DNA of 64,000 nt from Cyprinodon diabolis. Taxonomy: Eukaryota; Chordata; Actinopteri; Cyprinodontiformes; Cyprinodontidae. A program made the translations under genes and the position numbers. The stretch covers positions 47,503,787-47,567,786 of the forward strand of contig CM060064.1 of assembly GCA_030533445.1 (NCBI GenBank). The letters run 5' to 3'. The notes beneath the pieces are model-generated. The model did not search any database and was not told the DNA's origin. It worked only from the letters and a program-made list of their open reading frames with translations. This document shows, piece by piece, positions 33,101 through 36,550 of the stretch. Every line of letters starts with the position of its first letter. Position 1 is the first letter of the stretch.

Positions 33101-34039
33101 CCCTCAGTGCAGATGGCTCGCCACTGGGCCGCCAGTGGAGCCAACGTCTTCCTGTACCACCAACCCGCCTCCAGCGCTCAGGACAGGTATGGAGAACACA
33201 CTGACCGAGGGAAGCAGTCCTTACTGTTCTTCTCTTCACAGCAGCTGAACCTCACGGCAGCTAAGAGGGAAAATACAGAGACGTGAGAACGGGATCGGAT
33301 CAGAAGCCAGAATTTTTATCTGCTTGTTTTTTTGCAGAGCCGATATCTCCGTTCCTTTGGACGTTCAGTTGATGTTTGGGGTTCCACTTCAGCCAATCAG
33401 CTCTCGGCGTTTTACCTCCTCAGACCGCCGCCTTTCTTTGGCTGCCATGACCTACATCTCCAGCTTCACGCGGACCGGGTCAGGCCTCCAGACGGTACTT
33501 TAACAAGTCCAGCAGGACCACAGCTGAGCTGATCTCTCCTGGTTTTGTTTTAGGAACCCGAACCCATCCCGTGTGTGGATGGACTCAGTTCTGCCTCGCT
33601 GGCAGCTGGTCTCCACCTCTGATGCTCCACCCACCTACCTGGAATTAAGCCCCGCCCTCCAGCATCGACAGGGTCTGAGGCAGAACTCCTGTTCTTTCTG
33701 GAGCCAACTGGGAACCAGACTGACCAGTCAAACAGGTTACAGTGTGTAGCTGTTGTTGAGATTTGGCTTCGATCAAACAATACATCAGAAACTGATTTAT
33801 AAATCAGTTTGCTTTTAATTTCACTCAATTTTCCTTCATCCTCAATCAAAATTCACCATCAGTCACCAAACGACATGTTTGCATTGATTCAAATTATTTC
33901 TTCTTCTGCTGATTACCTGTTCCATTATCTGTCTGCAGGTGAGTCGGGGGCGGAGCCCGTCCAGACCGCGTTGACCCCTGAGCTCCCACTGTCTGCGCCC
34001 TCCAGCCAATCACTGACAAAGAAGGACGCCTACAACTGA
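77..34039 (+). CDS. tg: Thyroglobulin gene, 3' part: 39 coding exons to the stop codon
   Basis: Thyroglobulin is the secreted glycoprotein on which thyroid hormones are made in the follicle lumen. Exon ends were chosen by GT-AG sites, matching intron phases (mostly phase 1) and similarity to vertebrate thyroglobulin. The 39 exons total 5,354 nt. After the 2-nt partial codon at the left edge they read 1,783 codons and TGA without interruption, which strongly supports the model. Domain order is: type-1 repeats (CWCV motif, exons 1-7), linker (8-11), GCC2/GCC3 type-2 repeats (11-12), another type-1 repeat (13), type-3 repeats with paired cysteines (14-28), cholinesterase-like domain (29-38) and tail (39). 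The usual esterase serine is replaced by arginine, as in other thyroglobulins. The 5' third of the gene lies outside the window. Confidence in identity is very high; the exon 17 start and exon 20 donor are less sure. Confidence 0.97.
346..702. repeat. CTTA/CCTTA microsatellite
   Basis: A pyrimidine-rich simple repeat of alternating CTTA and CCTTA units with CTCA variants fills about 360 bp of the intron between tg window exons 1 and 2. The open frame across it ([14 protein letters not shown]) is a by-product. Confidence 0.95.
703..1268 (+). other. tg: Intron remainder, nothing recognised
   Basis: Intron sequence between the microsatellite and tg window exon 2. It has short overlapping open frames on both strands with no recognisable domain and no clear repeat boundary. 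Confidence 0.5.
1269..1499 (+). CDS. tg: tg window exon 2, first half of a type-1 repeat with insert
   Basis: Acceptor CCTTTCAG, donor GTGAGT. The frame begins [20 protein letters not shown] and continues with [20 protein letters not shown], which matches the insert-bearing type-1 repeat of thyroglobulin. An NSS glycosylation sequon is present. The 77-residue exon has no frame problem. Confidence 0.93.
1690..2279. repeat. Hairpin repeat and adjoining MITE-like element with CACTGCAAAAA ends
   Basis: From 2049 (CACTGCAAAAAC) to 2279 (TTTTTTGCAGTG) the sequence has inverted ends of a short non-autonomous element. Just left of it, 1930-2013 folds on itself (TTATTTCTAGATAGTTTTTCC against its complement). 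Related AT-rich sequence with TTCCATTGGCAAAGTGTCTC-type segments recurs at 17230-17515 and 58790-59020, so this is an interspersed family. Confidence 0.7.
2351..2455 (+). CDS. tg: tg window exon 3, type-1 repeat core
   Basis: Acceptor TTCCTTAG, donor GTGTCT. It encodes [20 protein letters not shown], the QC-x-x-x-G-x-W-x-x-x-QC core of a thyroglobulin type-1 repeat. It joins exon 4 through a split glycine codon before QCWCV. Confidence 0.95.
2612..3404 (+). mobile_element. TTAA-flanked element with a THAP-domain remnant (Kolobok-like)
   Basis: TTAA occurs at 2608-2611 and 3405-3408, and the ends are inverted relatives (AAGAAAAAATCTGGTCAGC and GACCGGACTTTTCC). Inside, an ATG at 2956 starts [20 protein letters not shown], the C-x(4)-C start of a THAP zinc finger. 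The rest of the domain ([21 protein letters not shown]) is in another frame from about 3055, so the copy is frameshifted. TTAA duplications and THAP-bearing transposases are described for Kolobok elements; the assignment is inference. It lies in the tg intron after window exon 3. Confidence 0.72.
2956..3190 (+). pseudogene. THAP-domain coding remnant, frameshifted
   Basis: The C2CH zinc finger can be followed as CMAAGCW, then W-IANLKRED, then [11 protein letters not shown], but only by changing frame once near 3055. A TAG follows the first frame at about 3130. It is a transposon-derived remnant, not a host THAP gene. Confidence 0.7.
3742..5625. mobile_element. TIR element carrying an internal 11-bp minisatellite, copy 1
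   Basis: Flanked by TA (3740-3741 and 5626-5627). The ends are inverted: left CAGAAGCAGCCATTCAAAAT, right ATTTTGAATGGCTACTACTG. A second copy with the same ends and same internal repeat sits at 46974-47688. The TA duplication and CAG termini suggest a non-autonomous Tc1/mariner-type element. No transposase is present. The centre (about 4014-5581) is a tandem array. Confidence 0.75.
4014..5581. repeat. 11-bp minisatellite (ACCAGCCAAGG type), about 140 units
   Basis: The unit is ACCAGCCAAGG with frequent variants (ACCAGCCTAGG, GCCAGCCAAGG, TCCAGCCTAGG, ACCAACCAAGG). Since 11 is not a multiple of three, the translations repeat every 33 bp, giving [15 protein letters not shown] open frames on the minus strand. 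These are artefacts of the repeat. Confidence 0.97.
5935..6115 (+). repeat. Interspersed repeat fragment (family A)
   Basis: The stretch with TTAGAGATTGAACTAACAGA, GATAGAATGAAGCAGAATGA and AGCAGCAGAACTATAGAGAT is near-identical to parts of 7430-8345 and 27600-28325. It is a dispersed family found at five places in this window. Confidence 0.85.
6235..6312 (+). CDS. tg: tg window exon 4, CWCV end of the type-1 repeat
   Basis: Acceptor GTGCTCAG, donor GTAAGA. It encodes [20 protein letters not shown], the hallmark CWCV segment of a type-1 repeat. It follows a 3.8-kb intron that contains a THAP element and the first 11-bp minisatellite element. Confidence 0.96.
7077..7180 (+). CDS. tg: tg window exon 5, start of a degenerate type-1 repeat
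   Basis: Acceptor CCCTGCAG, donor GTGAAG. It encodes [20 protein letters not shown] and ends at RCEQ in phase 0. The open frame continues past the donor to a TAG, but homology and phase join it to exon 6. Confidence 0.93.
7432..8345 (+). repeat. Interspersed repeat (family A), longest copy
   Basis: It begins near CAATTCACATCATGTCATCT and includes GGAAAACCAGCTGATTGCAT, AGGAAAAACTCCCTTTGAAC and AGTAGACAGGGTGTCTGCCT. A second long copy lies at 27600-28325 in the same orientation, with fragments at 5935-6115, 29713-29830 (reverse) and 43610-43840 (reverse). No coding capacity or clear terminal repeats; its class is not determined. Confidence 0.85.
8502..8613 (+). CDS. tg: tg window exon 6, WCV half of a degenerate type-1 repeat
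   Basis: Acceptor TTTTTTAG, donor GTAAGC. It encodes [20 protein letters not shown]. The first cysteine of the usual CWCV is missing (GWCV). Thyroglobulins generally have a divergent repeat at this place, so this is probably normal. Confidence 0.93.
8640..10016. mobile_element. TIR element (TTCAGCGGCTG ends) with a nested MITE
   Basis: The left end TTCAGCGGCTGTGTCC and the right end GGACGCAGCCGCTGAA are inverted complements. Another DNA element is nested inside at 9013-9677. No transposase is recognisable. The superfamily is not known to me; the target duplication is not clear. Confidence 0.55.
9013..9677. mobile_element. MITE with about 90-bp terminal inverted repeats, TA target site
   Basis: The left arm (TGGGAGAATTATCCTGCCAT onward) and the right arm (ending ATGGCAGGATAATTCTCCCA) are near-perfect complements for about 90 bases. 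They are bordered by TA on both sides. The internal 470 bp has no coding capacity. Confidence 0.8.
10088..10249 (+). CDS. tg: tg window exon 7, complete short type-1 repeat
   Basis: Acceptor CCTTCAG, donor GTGAGT. It encodes [20 protein letters not shown] followed by [20 protein letters not shown]. All expected cysteines are present. The segment between the first two cysteine pairs is shorter than in mammals. Confidence 0.95.
10336..10524 (+). CDS. tg: tg window exon 8, cysteine-rich linker
   Basis: Acceptor TCTCTCAG, donor GTGAGC. It encodes [20 protein letters not shown], then [10 protein letters not shown] and [11 protein letters not shown], ending in GACQ. The NIT sequon and cysteine spacing match the thyroglobulin region after the N-terminal type-1 array. 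Confidence 0.94.
10540..11830. repeat. Degenerate TAATCTGGTTTAATC repeats split by another sequence
   Basis: Segments 10540-10850 and 11565-11830 are made of loose repeats of TAATCTGGTTTAATCAGAGA. The 700 bp between them (starting AAAGGTCTCCTATTACAGTA) is unrelated and looks inserted into a once continuous array. It lies in the tg intron between window exons 8 and 9. Confidence 0.65.
11852..11979 (+). CDS. tg: tg window exon 9, linker
   Basis: The acceptor GTCTTAG at 11851 was chosen over TCTCTCAG seven bases downstream, because only it keeps the [20 protein letters not shown] frame. The donor is GTGAAC and the exon ends in phase 0 at GLCSAQ. Confidence 0.9.
12075..12222 (+). CDS. tg: tg window exon 10, linker ending in LPDLHDI
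   Basis: Acceptor TTGCTGCAG, donor GTGAGT. It encodes [20 protein letters not shown] and ends in SDLPDLHDI, a segment that is strongly conserved in thyroglobulin. Confidence 0.95.
12715..14400. repeat. Interspersed repeat region with CAGACAGGATC-type tract, interrupted by a TTAA MITE
   Basis: Sequence from TGTCATGAAGCGCGGACAGA through the loosely repeated GGATCCAGATCAGGCAGGAA tract has the look of an old transposon. The run of GGCAGATC/GACAG motifs resumes after 14228 (AGGCCAGATCAGGACAG), which suggests that one element was split by the 13658-14228 insertion. No protein is recognised. Confidence 0.5.
13658..14228. mobile_element. TTAA-ended MITE (TTAAAGGAATAGTACACCC)
   Basis: Left TTAAAGGAATAGTACACCCA and right TGGGTGTACTATTCCTTTAA are inverted, with TTAA at both ends. 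The internal part has a short open stretch [17 protein letters not shown] near 14130, which may be the start of a lost transposon protein. TTAA sites are used by piggyBac and Kolobok; the class is undecided. Confidence 0.75.
14501..15964. repeat. TGGA tetranucleotide array, 1.46 kb
   Basis: An uninterrupted field of GGAT units broken by regular AATGG, ATGATGG and TAATAGATGGATAATGG variants. The 512-residue minus frame (HPSIHPSI) and the MDGWMDGW plus frames are translations of the repeat. The array ends about 35 bases before the acceptor of tg window exon 11. Confidence 0.98.
16001..16159 (+). CDS. tg: tg window exon 11, end of linker and start of type-2 repeats
   Basis: Acceptor TTTCTTCAG, donor GTGAGT. 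It encodes [20 protein letters not shown] and then [16 protein letters not shown]. It lies directly 3' of the TGGA tetranucleotide array; only about 35 bases separate the array from the acceptor. Confidence 0.95.
16231..16374 (+). CDS. tg: tg window exon 12, GCC2/GCC3 type-2 repeats
   Basis: Acceptor TGCTTGCAG, donor GTAAGT. It encodes [20 protein letters not shown] and [20 protein letters not shown]. This is the CP-x-G-x-(F/Y)-x-C pattern of GCC2/GCC3 (EGF-like) repeats. Confidence 0.96.
16562..16726 (+). CDS. tg: tg window exon 13, late type-1 repeat
   Basis: Acceptor CTCACAG, donor GTGCAG (weak). It encodes [20 protein letters not shown] and ends in TDEDCS. It corresponds to the isolated type-1 repeat between the type-2 and type-3 repeats. 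A KCFS segment replaces the usual CWCV. Confidence 0.93.
16806..16910 (+). CDS. tg: tg window exon 14, start of type-3 repeat region
   Basis: Acceptor TCACTCAG, donor GTAACA. It encodes [20 protein letters not shown] and ends in TTCVH. The phases on both sides match exons 13 and 15. Confidence 0.92.
17230..17515. repeat. MITE-like repeat related to 2049-2279
   Basis: It shares AT-rich segments such as TTCCATTGGCAAAGTGTGTC, ATAAGATAATTGGATAATAT and an ending TTGTTTGCAGTGAAG with the copies at 1690-2279 and 58790-59020. No coding potential. Confidence 0.65.
17640..17790 (+). repeat. LINE 3' end fragment
   Basis: CCACCATGGACTGTTCTCCC, GCTGCCCTCTGGGAATAG and TCTTGCCCACCGCCATCACA are shared with the fragments at 36105-36205 and 50700-50850, which join to reverse-transcriptase coding sequence of LINE-2 type. 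This copy is the 3'-most part only. Confidence 0.75.
18083..19195. repeat. 30-bp minisatellite, about 37 units without length change
   Basis: The unit is GGTCTAACGTTAGCCCTGGC plus TGCTGCAGAC. Units differ only by substitutions (GGTCT, GGGCT, GGAGT, TGAGT before AACGT). The period holds exactly for 1.1 kb, so both strands stay open in several frames (394 residues plus, 372 minus). Units with GGCTAACGTTAGCC are a perfect 14-bp palindrome. It lies in the tg intron between window exons 14 and 15. The open frames are not genes. Confidence 0.97.
19217..19345 (+). repeat. Interspersed repeat (family B), plus copy
   Basis: CAGTGTTGCCAACTTAGCGC and the following TAGTCGCTATATTTAGCCAC resemble, in reverse, AGGAGTTGGCAACACTGCTC and TTGTCGCTAAATCTAGTGCC at 51840-51930. 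It starts right after the 30-bp array. Confidence 0.6.
19905..20014 (+). CDS. tg: tg window exon 15, type-3 repeat
   Basis: Acceptor GTGTCTCAG, donor GTACGC. It encodes [20 protein letters not shown] and ends NTVCNASRQ in phase 0. The cysteine pairs fit the first type-3 repeat. It follows the intron that holds the 30-bp minisatellite. Confidence 0.94.
20107..20212 (+). CDS. tg: tg window exon 16, type-3 repeat
   Basis: Acceptor CTCTGCAG, donor GTAAAG. It encodes [20 protein letters not shown] and [15 protein letters not shown]. It is separated from exon 15 by a 92-bp intron. Confidence 0.94.
20250..20560. other. tg: Intron sequence without a recognised feature
   Basis: GC-richer intron sequence after window exon 16 with CAGCAG/GCAGC-rich stretches. 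No homology recognised and no clear repeat ends. Confidence 0.4.
20723..20901. mobile_element. Short hAT-type MITE (CAGGCATCC ends)
   Basis: It starts CAGGCATCCTCGGTCCTCGA and ends TTTGGGGATGCCTG, with inverted CAGGCATCC termini. Flanking 8-mers (GGCTAGAG, CTCCAGAG) are only partly alike, so the target duplication is decayed. CAGG-type ends and 8-bp duplications are typical of hAT. Confidence 0.65.
21216..21473 (+). CDS. tg: tg window exon 17, type-3 repeat ([14 protein letters not shown])
   Basis: The 3' end, with [20 protein letters not shown] and donor GTGTGT, is certain from homology. The start is less sure. A better-looking acceptor (TTTGCTGCAG at 21178) leads into a stop in the needed phase, so I chose the AG at 21214-21215, which restores phase 1. 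The long T-rich tract fits either choice. Confidence 0.82.
21546..21716 (+). CDS. tg: tg window exon 18, type-3 repeat
   Basis: Acceptor CAATTAAG, a purine-rich but usable site; donor GTAAGA. It encodes [20 protein letters not shown], an NRT sequon and [19 protein letters not shown], in line with the thyroglobulin region after the first CCDGF motif. Confidence 0.93.
21790..21876 (+). CDS. tg: tg window exon 19
   Basis: Acceptor GCCTTTCAG, donor GTACGC. It encodes [20 protein letters not shown] and FQAIYLHT. The FQ-x-x-YL segment matches thyroglobulin at this place. Confidence 0.92.
21961..22026 (+). CDS. tg: tg window exon 20, Ser-rich variable linker
   Basis: Acceptor GTTTGCAG; the donor GTTTGG is weak. 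It encodes [20 protein letters not shown]. The region is poorly conserved in thyroglobulins, so the placement rests on phase: it enters and leaves in phase 1 and keeps the total frame closed. Confidence 0.7.
22102..22239 (+). CDS. tg: tg window exon 21
   Basis: Acceptor GTTTCCAG, donor GTACGT. It encodes [20 protein letters not shown] and ends [11 protein letters not shown]. The QQA-x-LWCL motif is a clear match to thyroglobulin. Confidence 0.95.
22371..22547 (+). CDS. tg: tg window exon 22, type-3 repeat
   Basis: Acceptor TGTTTCAG, donor GTGAGG. It encodes [20 protein letters not shown], then [18 protein letters not shown], with an NNT sequon near the end. Confidence 0.95.
22639..22753 (+). 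CDS. tg: tg window exon 23
   Basis: Acceptor CTCTTTAG, donor GTAACT. It encodes [20 protein letters not shown] and ends in phase 2 inside an arginine codon. The FY-x-R-(V/L)PFQK motif is diagnostic for thyroglobulin. Confidence 0.95.
22831..23375. repeat. GGGACACAATAAGACAC tandem repeat with a 130-bp higher-order unit
   Basis: Short GGGACACWAWK units fill the tg intron between window exons 23 and 24. The segment AGGCACTAAGGAACACAATG recurs at 22871, 23001 and 23131, exactly 130 bp apart, so a 130-bp block was amplified from the short unit. Confidence 0.9.
23518..23597 (+). CDS. tg: tg window exon 24, type-3 repeat ([16 protein letters not shown])
   Basis: Acceptor TCTCCAG, donor GTAAAT. It encodes [20 protein letters not shown]. 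Both flanking introns hold repeats: the 5' one has the GGGACAC array and the 3' one a long inverted repeat. Confidence 0.96.
24139..24265 (+). repeat. Possible tRNA-derived SINE head
   Basis: TGGTAGTTCAGTGCTTAGCATG resembles a Pol III A box, and AGGTTAGTATCC about 50 bases on resembles a degraded B box. The region is short, has no cloverleaf that I trust, and abuts the inverted-repeat element at 24282. Confidence 0.35.
24282..24822. mobile_element. Inverted-repeat element with a helix-turn-helix remnant
   Basis: The ends TGGCCCTGAAGTGC and GCACTTCAGGGCCA are inverted, and nearly 200 bases on each side pair (for example CCTACCGGAAAAGGTAGGTA against its complement at 24739-24758). The centre carries [20 protein letters not shown] and [11 protein letters not shown], which resembles the N-terminal DNA-binding helices of fish transposon proteins with an integrase core. 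The integrase part is absent, so this is a non-autonomous derivative. The family is not established. Confidence 0.65.
25000..25200 (+). repeat. Interspersed repeat (family C), copy 1
   Basis: GAGCTCCGCCCAGCAGATGA, CGGCCGACCAGCTCCACCAA and GGGAAGAAAGGGCTTCTTGG recur at 62350-62465 with few changes. No coding capacity. It lies in the tg intron before window exon 25. Confidence 0.75.
25987..26124 (+). CDS. tg: tg window exon 25
   Basis: Acceptor TGTTTCAG, donor GTACCG. It encodes [27 protein letters not shown] and [10 protein letters not shown]. The PFGWYQKP motif is a near-exact thyroglobulin signature. Confidence 0.96.
26206..26271 (+). CDS. tg: tg window exon 26
   Basis: Acceptor TTTTTCAG, donor GTGAGA. 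It encodes [20 protein letters not shown]. The single cysteine and the P-x-LCP context fit the sequence after the GWYQKP motif. Confidence 0.9.
26602..26736 (+). CDS. tg: tg window exon 27
   Basis: Acceptor CTGTTTTAG, donor GTAACC. It encodes [20 protein letters not shown] and [20 protein letters not shown]. The W-x-x-L-x-x-SS-x-(V/L)VD-x-S motif matches thyroglobulin. Confidence 0.94.
26816..26998 (+). CDS. tg: tg window exon 28, last type-3 repeat
   Basis: Acceptor CCTGTCAG, donor GTGAGC. It encodes [32 protein letters not shown] and [15 protein letters not shown]. The cysteine spacing is that of the final type-3 repeat before the cholinesterase-like domain. Confidence 0.95.
27071..27275 (+). 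CDS. tg: tg window exon 29, start of cholinesterase-like domain
   Basis: Acceptor GTTTTCTCAG, donor GTAGCT. It encodes [20 protein letters not shown] and [12 protein letters not shown]. The FLGVPYA-PP-G-LRF motif is the conserved entry of carboxylesterase-type folds. Confidence 0.97.
27355..27442 (+). CDS. tg: tg window exon 30, ChEL EDCLYLN motif
   Basis: Acceptor CTCTTGCAG, donor GTGAGA. It encodes [20 protein letters not shown] followed by LNIFTPAAL. The SEDCLYLN motif is the conserved disulfide segment of the cholinesterase family. Confidence 0.97.
27600..28325 (+). repeat. Interspersed repeat (family A), second long copy
   Basis: It follows the 7432-8345 copy almost base for base (AAAGTTTTCTATCTAAGGAA, GAACAGGAAGAAACCTCCAG, TTAAGCCTAGCCTTAAAAGT), with an internal deletion after TTTCTC near 28097. 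It sits in the tg intron between window exons 30 and 31. Confidence 0.88.
28420..28564 (+). CDS. tg: tg window exon 31, ChEL
   Basis: Acceptor GTCCTTTAG, donor GTTAGT. It encodes [20 protein letters not shown] and [20 protein letters not shown]. The VVVT-x-(S/N)YR-x-x-x-(L/F)GFL motif is typical of the esterase fold. Confidence 0.97.
28638..28822 (+). CDS. tg: tg window exon 32, ChEL with lost nucleophile
   Basis: Acceptor CATGCAG, donor GTTAGA. It encodes [20 protein letters not shown] and [20 protein letters not shown]. In active esterases the last stretch carries GESAG. Here the serine position reads arginine (AERRGA), so the domain cannot be a serine esterase, as is known for thyroglobulin. 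Confidence 0.97.
29009..29182 (+). CDS. tg: tg window exon 33, ChEL
   Basis: Acceptor TTCTAACAG, donor GTCTGT (weak). It encodes [20 protein letters not shown] and [20 protein letters not shown]. It is a phase 0 exon of exactly 58 codons. Confidence 0.95.
29254..29394 (+). CDS. tg: tg window exon 34, ChEL
   Basis: Acceptor GTTTTGTAG, donor GTCAGA. It encodes [20 protein letters not shown] and [20 protein letters not shown]. The DLL-(L/I)G-(T/S)S-x-x-DGLI-x-RA motif is diagnostic for thyroglobulin. Confidence 0.96.
29483..29670 (+). CDS. tg: tg window exon 35, ChEL
   Basis: Acceptor TCTGTAG, donor GTGACA. It encodes [30 protein letters not shown] and [10 protein letters not shown]. The 3' intron of 3.4 kb carries the 21-bp minisatellite and the Tc1 element. 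Confidence 0.97.
29713..29830 (-). repeat. Interspersed repeat (family A), reverse fragment
   Basis: ATAGTTCTGCTGCTATAGGC, TGCTGGAGGACATAGGGACC and TTGCTTCATTCTATCTCC are the reverse complement of the middle of family A. Confidence 0.8.
30085..31567. repeat. 21-bp minisatellite, about 70 units
   Basis: The unit is GATAGGCTGGCGTTAGCTTTG with GAGTTAGCATTGGAAAGG and TTATGTTTAGATAG variants. Since 21 is a multiple of three and no indels occur, long frames stay open: 527 residues (LTPAYPK-type) and 264 residues on the minus strand, LDRLALA-type on plus. They are translations of the repeat inside a tg intron. Confidence 0.97.
31691..32938 (+). mobile_element. Complete Tc1-type transposon
   Basis: Flanked by TA at 31689-31690 and 32939-32940. 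The ends are inverted: CACTATATTGCCAAAAGTAT at the left and ATACTTTTGGCAATATAGTG at the right, continuing into TTGCTCACC/GGTGAGCAA. The element is 1,248 bp long, contains one intact transposase gene, and sits in the tg intron between window exons 35 and 36. Confidence 0.96.
31825..32856 (+). CDS. Tc1-type DD34E transposase, intact
   Basis: The enzyme cuts and pastes its own element at TA sites. The start ATG at 31825 ([20 protein letters not shown]) gives 343 residues, the family's usual length; the open frame runs further upstream into the inverted repeat, which is not used. N-terminal paired-type helix-turn-helix domains ([28 protein letters not shown], a GRPR hook) precede the catalytic core: SDESRF (first D), HDCAPVHK (second D) and [13 protein letters not shown] (E), with 34 residues between the second D and E. 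No stop or frameshift breaks it. Whether it is active cannot be judged from sequence alone. Confidence 0.95.
   Translation: MGRSQELSEFQRGTVIGCHLCNKSSREISSLLNIPQSTVSCIIRKWKCLGTTATQPRSGRPRKLTERGQRMLKRIVRRGRQLSAESITTDLQTSCGLQISSRTVRRELHGMGFHGRAAASKPYITKCNAKRRMRWCKARRHWTLEQWRRVLWSDESRFSIWQSDGRVWVWRLPGERYLSDCIVPSVKFGGGGIMVWGCFSGAGLGPLVPVKGTLNASAYQDILDNSMLPTLWEQFGAGPFLFQHDCAPVHKARSIKTWMTESGVDELDWPAQSPDLNPIEHLWDELERRLRARPSRPTSVCDLTNALLEEWSKIPINTLLNLVDSLPRRVEAVLAAKGGPTSY
33082..33186 (+). CDS. tg: tg window exon 36, ChEL
   Basis: Acceptor TGACTGCAG, donor GTATGG. It encodes [20 protein letters not shown] and ANVFLYHQP. The (D)-x-FIICP motif and VF-(L/M)YH match thyroglobulin. Confidence 0.97.
33338..33478 (+). 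CDS. tg: tg window exon 37, ChEL
   Basis: Acceptor TTTTTGCAG, donor GTCAGG. It encodes [20 protein letters not shown] and [14 protein letters not shown]. The DVQ-x-x-FG-(L/V)P motif is conserved. The glycine codon is split with exon 38. Confidence 0.96.
33554..33735 (+). CDS. tg: tg window exon 38, end of ChEL
   Basis: Acceptor TGTTTTAG, donor GTTACA. It encodes [40 protein letters not shown] and [14 protein letters not shown]. The G-NPN start and C-SFWS end match the last part of the cholinesterase-like domain. Confidence 0.96.
33939..34039 (+). CDS. tg: tg window exon 39, C-terminal tail and stop
   Basis: Acceptor GTCTGCAG. It encodes [20 protein letters not shown] and ends LTKKDAYN, then TGA at 34037-34039. 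The tail is poorly conserved, but thyroglobulins carry a major hormone-forming tyrosine close to the C-terminus, and the penultimate Tyr here (after an acidic residue) is the natural candidate. Confidence 0.94.
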
Positions 34040-34136
34040 TGTCATCATCAGCAAAGAAGAAAGAAAATCACTCTACATTTCCCATAATTCAGTTTGATTC
34101 ACGCGTTTCTGCGGCTCTTTTCTGTTCCCAATCATC

Positions 34137-34142
34137 AATAAA
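34137..34142 (+). terminator. tg: Polyadenylation signal of tg
   Basis: AATAAA lies 98 bases after the stop codon, followed by a T/GT-rich stretch (GTGTGTTTTGTTGTTGG) about 20 bases on. The position and the downstream element fit the 3' end of the tg transcript. Confidence 0.8.
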
Positions 34143-34199
34143 CGCATCATAAAGAAAATGACGTGTGTTTTGTTGTTGGGAGGGATTTTAAGAGGGAGG

Positions 34200-35205
34200 G
34201 GTTGCCCCTCAGTCACTCACAGACAGTGATTACAATTTTTGTAAGGTATAAATGTACTGAGGGCCATATCTCTCCATCTTAGGACGTTAAATTAATTTGA
34301 ACCTTATTTCTTGCAAACTAAACAGCATCTTTACGCATCCCTAATAAATAAAATCATTTTTTGTCTCAGTGATAGAAATCAGCCCGTCAGAATCTACTCC
34401 TTTGTTCTCTGGAGTTTCAACAACACCATTTGAAAAAGGTCTAATTTCTGTAATTATTCCAGAGATTATAATTTTTCTGGCTGTAAATCCAAGAAGACAG
34501 ACCCTGACTCAAACTGAAAGTTCAGGGGATTAGGCCACGCCCCCTCTGGGTAAAAAGCAGCAGCAGGTCAAACGACTGGAAGACGAACAGATATCGAATT
34601 TCTCCCTTTACTGACGCCAATCCTGATCCTTCGCAGTTTAGCTGCAACAGAATCCTTCCTGCTTCAAAGGAACCATTGAGCTCCAAGAGTGTTTCACTAT
34701 TTGTTTGTTTTTTAAATGGAAATGAACATGCCTAAATGAAAAATAATTAACCCTAAAGCGTGGGTGCATGCGTGGATCCCAATAAAGCTAAGAACTGTAT
34801 CGGTGCGCGTGTCGTTTAAAGAAAGTCATGTGACCGATCCAGGAGCTGTTTCTAACTGACTGACTCACTAAACTCTGTTTAAATTAAAATAATCAAGAAT
34901 TTTGGAGCCTTAAAGGAATATGAATTTAAATGATCTGAATTAAAGTAAATTTCAAATTGTCTCTTAGTTTATTTACTGCTTTTACCGTACTTATTGTTTT
35001 AAAATTATGATTTACAATCCTAGTCCAGCAGCATTATAATTCACATTTTCCCCTAAATTTTCACGTTATGATCAATGTTTACTTTATTGGCTGCATCTAG
35101 AAATATCAAATATATTTACAATCTAAATATAAATATGAAATAATAAAATATAACCTACAACAACTTAAATGATATCATTGTACTAGGTAGGTAAATCACC
35201 TGAGT
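34200..35205. other. Intergenic sequence after tg, nothing recognised
   Basis: AT-rich sequence between the tg polyadenylation site and the inverted repeat near 35.2 kb. No exon-like or repeat structure recognised on either strand. Confidence 0.5.
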
Positions 35206-35209
35206 AAAG

Positions 35210-35760
35210 TTGCCCCCCCACCTTCTTCAAATCAGACGAAATGGGTTTCAATTAACTTGGCTCCGTTTGTGCAGCAAACATTTTTGTTTGTGCTTCTTTG
35301 GCTTTGAAGATATTAATAAAAATGCAAAGGTCAAAAGGTCAACCAGCCCCCCCACCTTCTTCAAATTAGACAAAATTAGTGTCAAACGTTTGTGCTACAT
35401 TTGTGTTGGTTTGTGCAGCAAACACAGATGTTAACTGACCTTTGATGACCTCTACAAAATATTATTAATTTCATTAAAATGATAGCAGTACATATGAAAG
35501 TTTTTGCTGTACAAAAATATAAAATTTTAAAATTTATTTTAAATATAAAATATTTAAAATAAATATATTAAAATTTAAAATGCATATTTTAAAATATATT
35601 TTTTGTACTGCTATCATTTTAATGATATTAACAATTGTTTGTAGAAGCCATCAAAGGTGAGTGAACATTTGCTCATTCTGAAACTCTGAATTTCATATAA
35701 ATTATAGCGGCACAAATGAAAATTTTTGCTGCACAAACCAGCACAAACATTTGACACTAA
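35210..35760. repeat. Inverted repeat with AT-rich loop
   Basis: The left part (GTGCAGCAAACACAGATGTT, TGACCTTTGATGACCTCTAC, ATTTCATTAAAATGATAGCA) is complementary to the right part (TGCTATCATTTTAATGATAT, TAGAAGCCATCAAAGGTGAG). The loop is a run of A/T around 35520-35600. GCCCCCCCACCTTCTTCAAA also occurs twice on the left, at about 35211 and 35347. It could be an old MITE or a local inverted duplication. Confidence 0.65.
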
Positions 35761-36210
35761 TTTTGTTTGGACTACAGAGAGGAGGTGGAGCAGCTGGTGG
35801 TGCAGAGATAACAGCCTGATCCTGAAGGTGGAGAAGACCAAGGAGATCATGGTGGACTTCAGGAAGAACCGGCCTAACCACGCTCCACTGGTCATCAACA
35901 GCTCAGCTGTAGAGGTGGTCAGCAGCACCACATTCATCACAGACACCCTCACCTGGACTGGAAACACCACCTCACTGGTCCAAAGGGCCCCGAAGCGCTT
36001 GGACTTCCTTCGGAGGATAAGGAGAGCCCACCTGTCCCCCCCCCCCCCCCTTCTACAGAAGCATGTCCCGAGCATGCGTGTCCCCAGCCCGTGACATCAT
36101 CAATGACCCCCCCACCATGGACTGTTCTCCCTGCTGCCCTCTGGGAAGAGGCTTCACAGCATTCAACAGCTTCTTCCCCACCGCCATCACACTGATGAAC
36201 TGTTGAGAAA
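35755..36210 (+). pseudogene. LINE (L2-type) reverse transcriptase fragment
   Basis: The frame WWCRDNSLILKVEKTKEIMV, DFRKNRPNHAPLVINSSAVE and RLDFLRRIRRAHLS matches the part of LINE reverse transcriptases after the catalytic motif (W-x-x-x-N-x-L-x-(L/V)N-x-x-KTKE). After a C homopolymer (36038-36050) the sequence jumps to the 3' end (CATGGACTGTTCTCCCTGCT). The 5' part and catalytic core are missing. Confidence 0.82.
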
Positions 36211-36385
36211 ACAGTTTTTTCTCCAAAATTGTTTACATTTGATCACTGCTGCACTTAATGGAATTAAAATGTTAATTTATTGTCTGAAAGCTCTATTAAA
36301 TGAAATTTCGCCATCTTTGTTATTAGTCTCCACTGTCGGGTAGTGACAGCCGGTTATTGTGACAGCAAATCCCATAATGGATTAT

Positions 36386-36387
<2 letters not shown>

Positions 36388-36444
<57 letters not shown>
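36388..36444. repeat. TA dinucleotide repeat
   Basis: About 57 bp of alternating TA, shortly before the 34-bp satellite. Confidence 0.97.
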
Positions 36445-36446
<2 letters not shown>

Positions 36447-36550
36447 TCATCTAGTGACCATGGATGATCTCTATTTTTCAAGGTGCATTATTGGAAACTT
36501 TGAGTCCGCTACTTTTTCATTCAATAGACGTTTGGAGACTCCTTTAAAAT

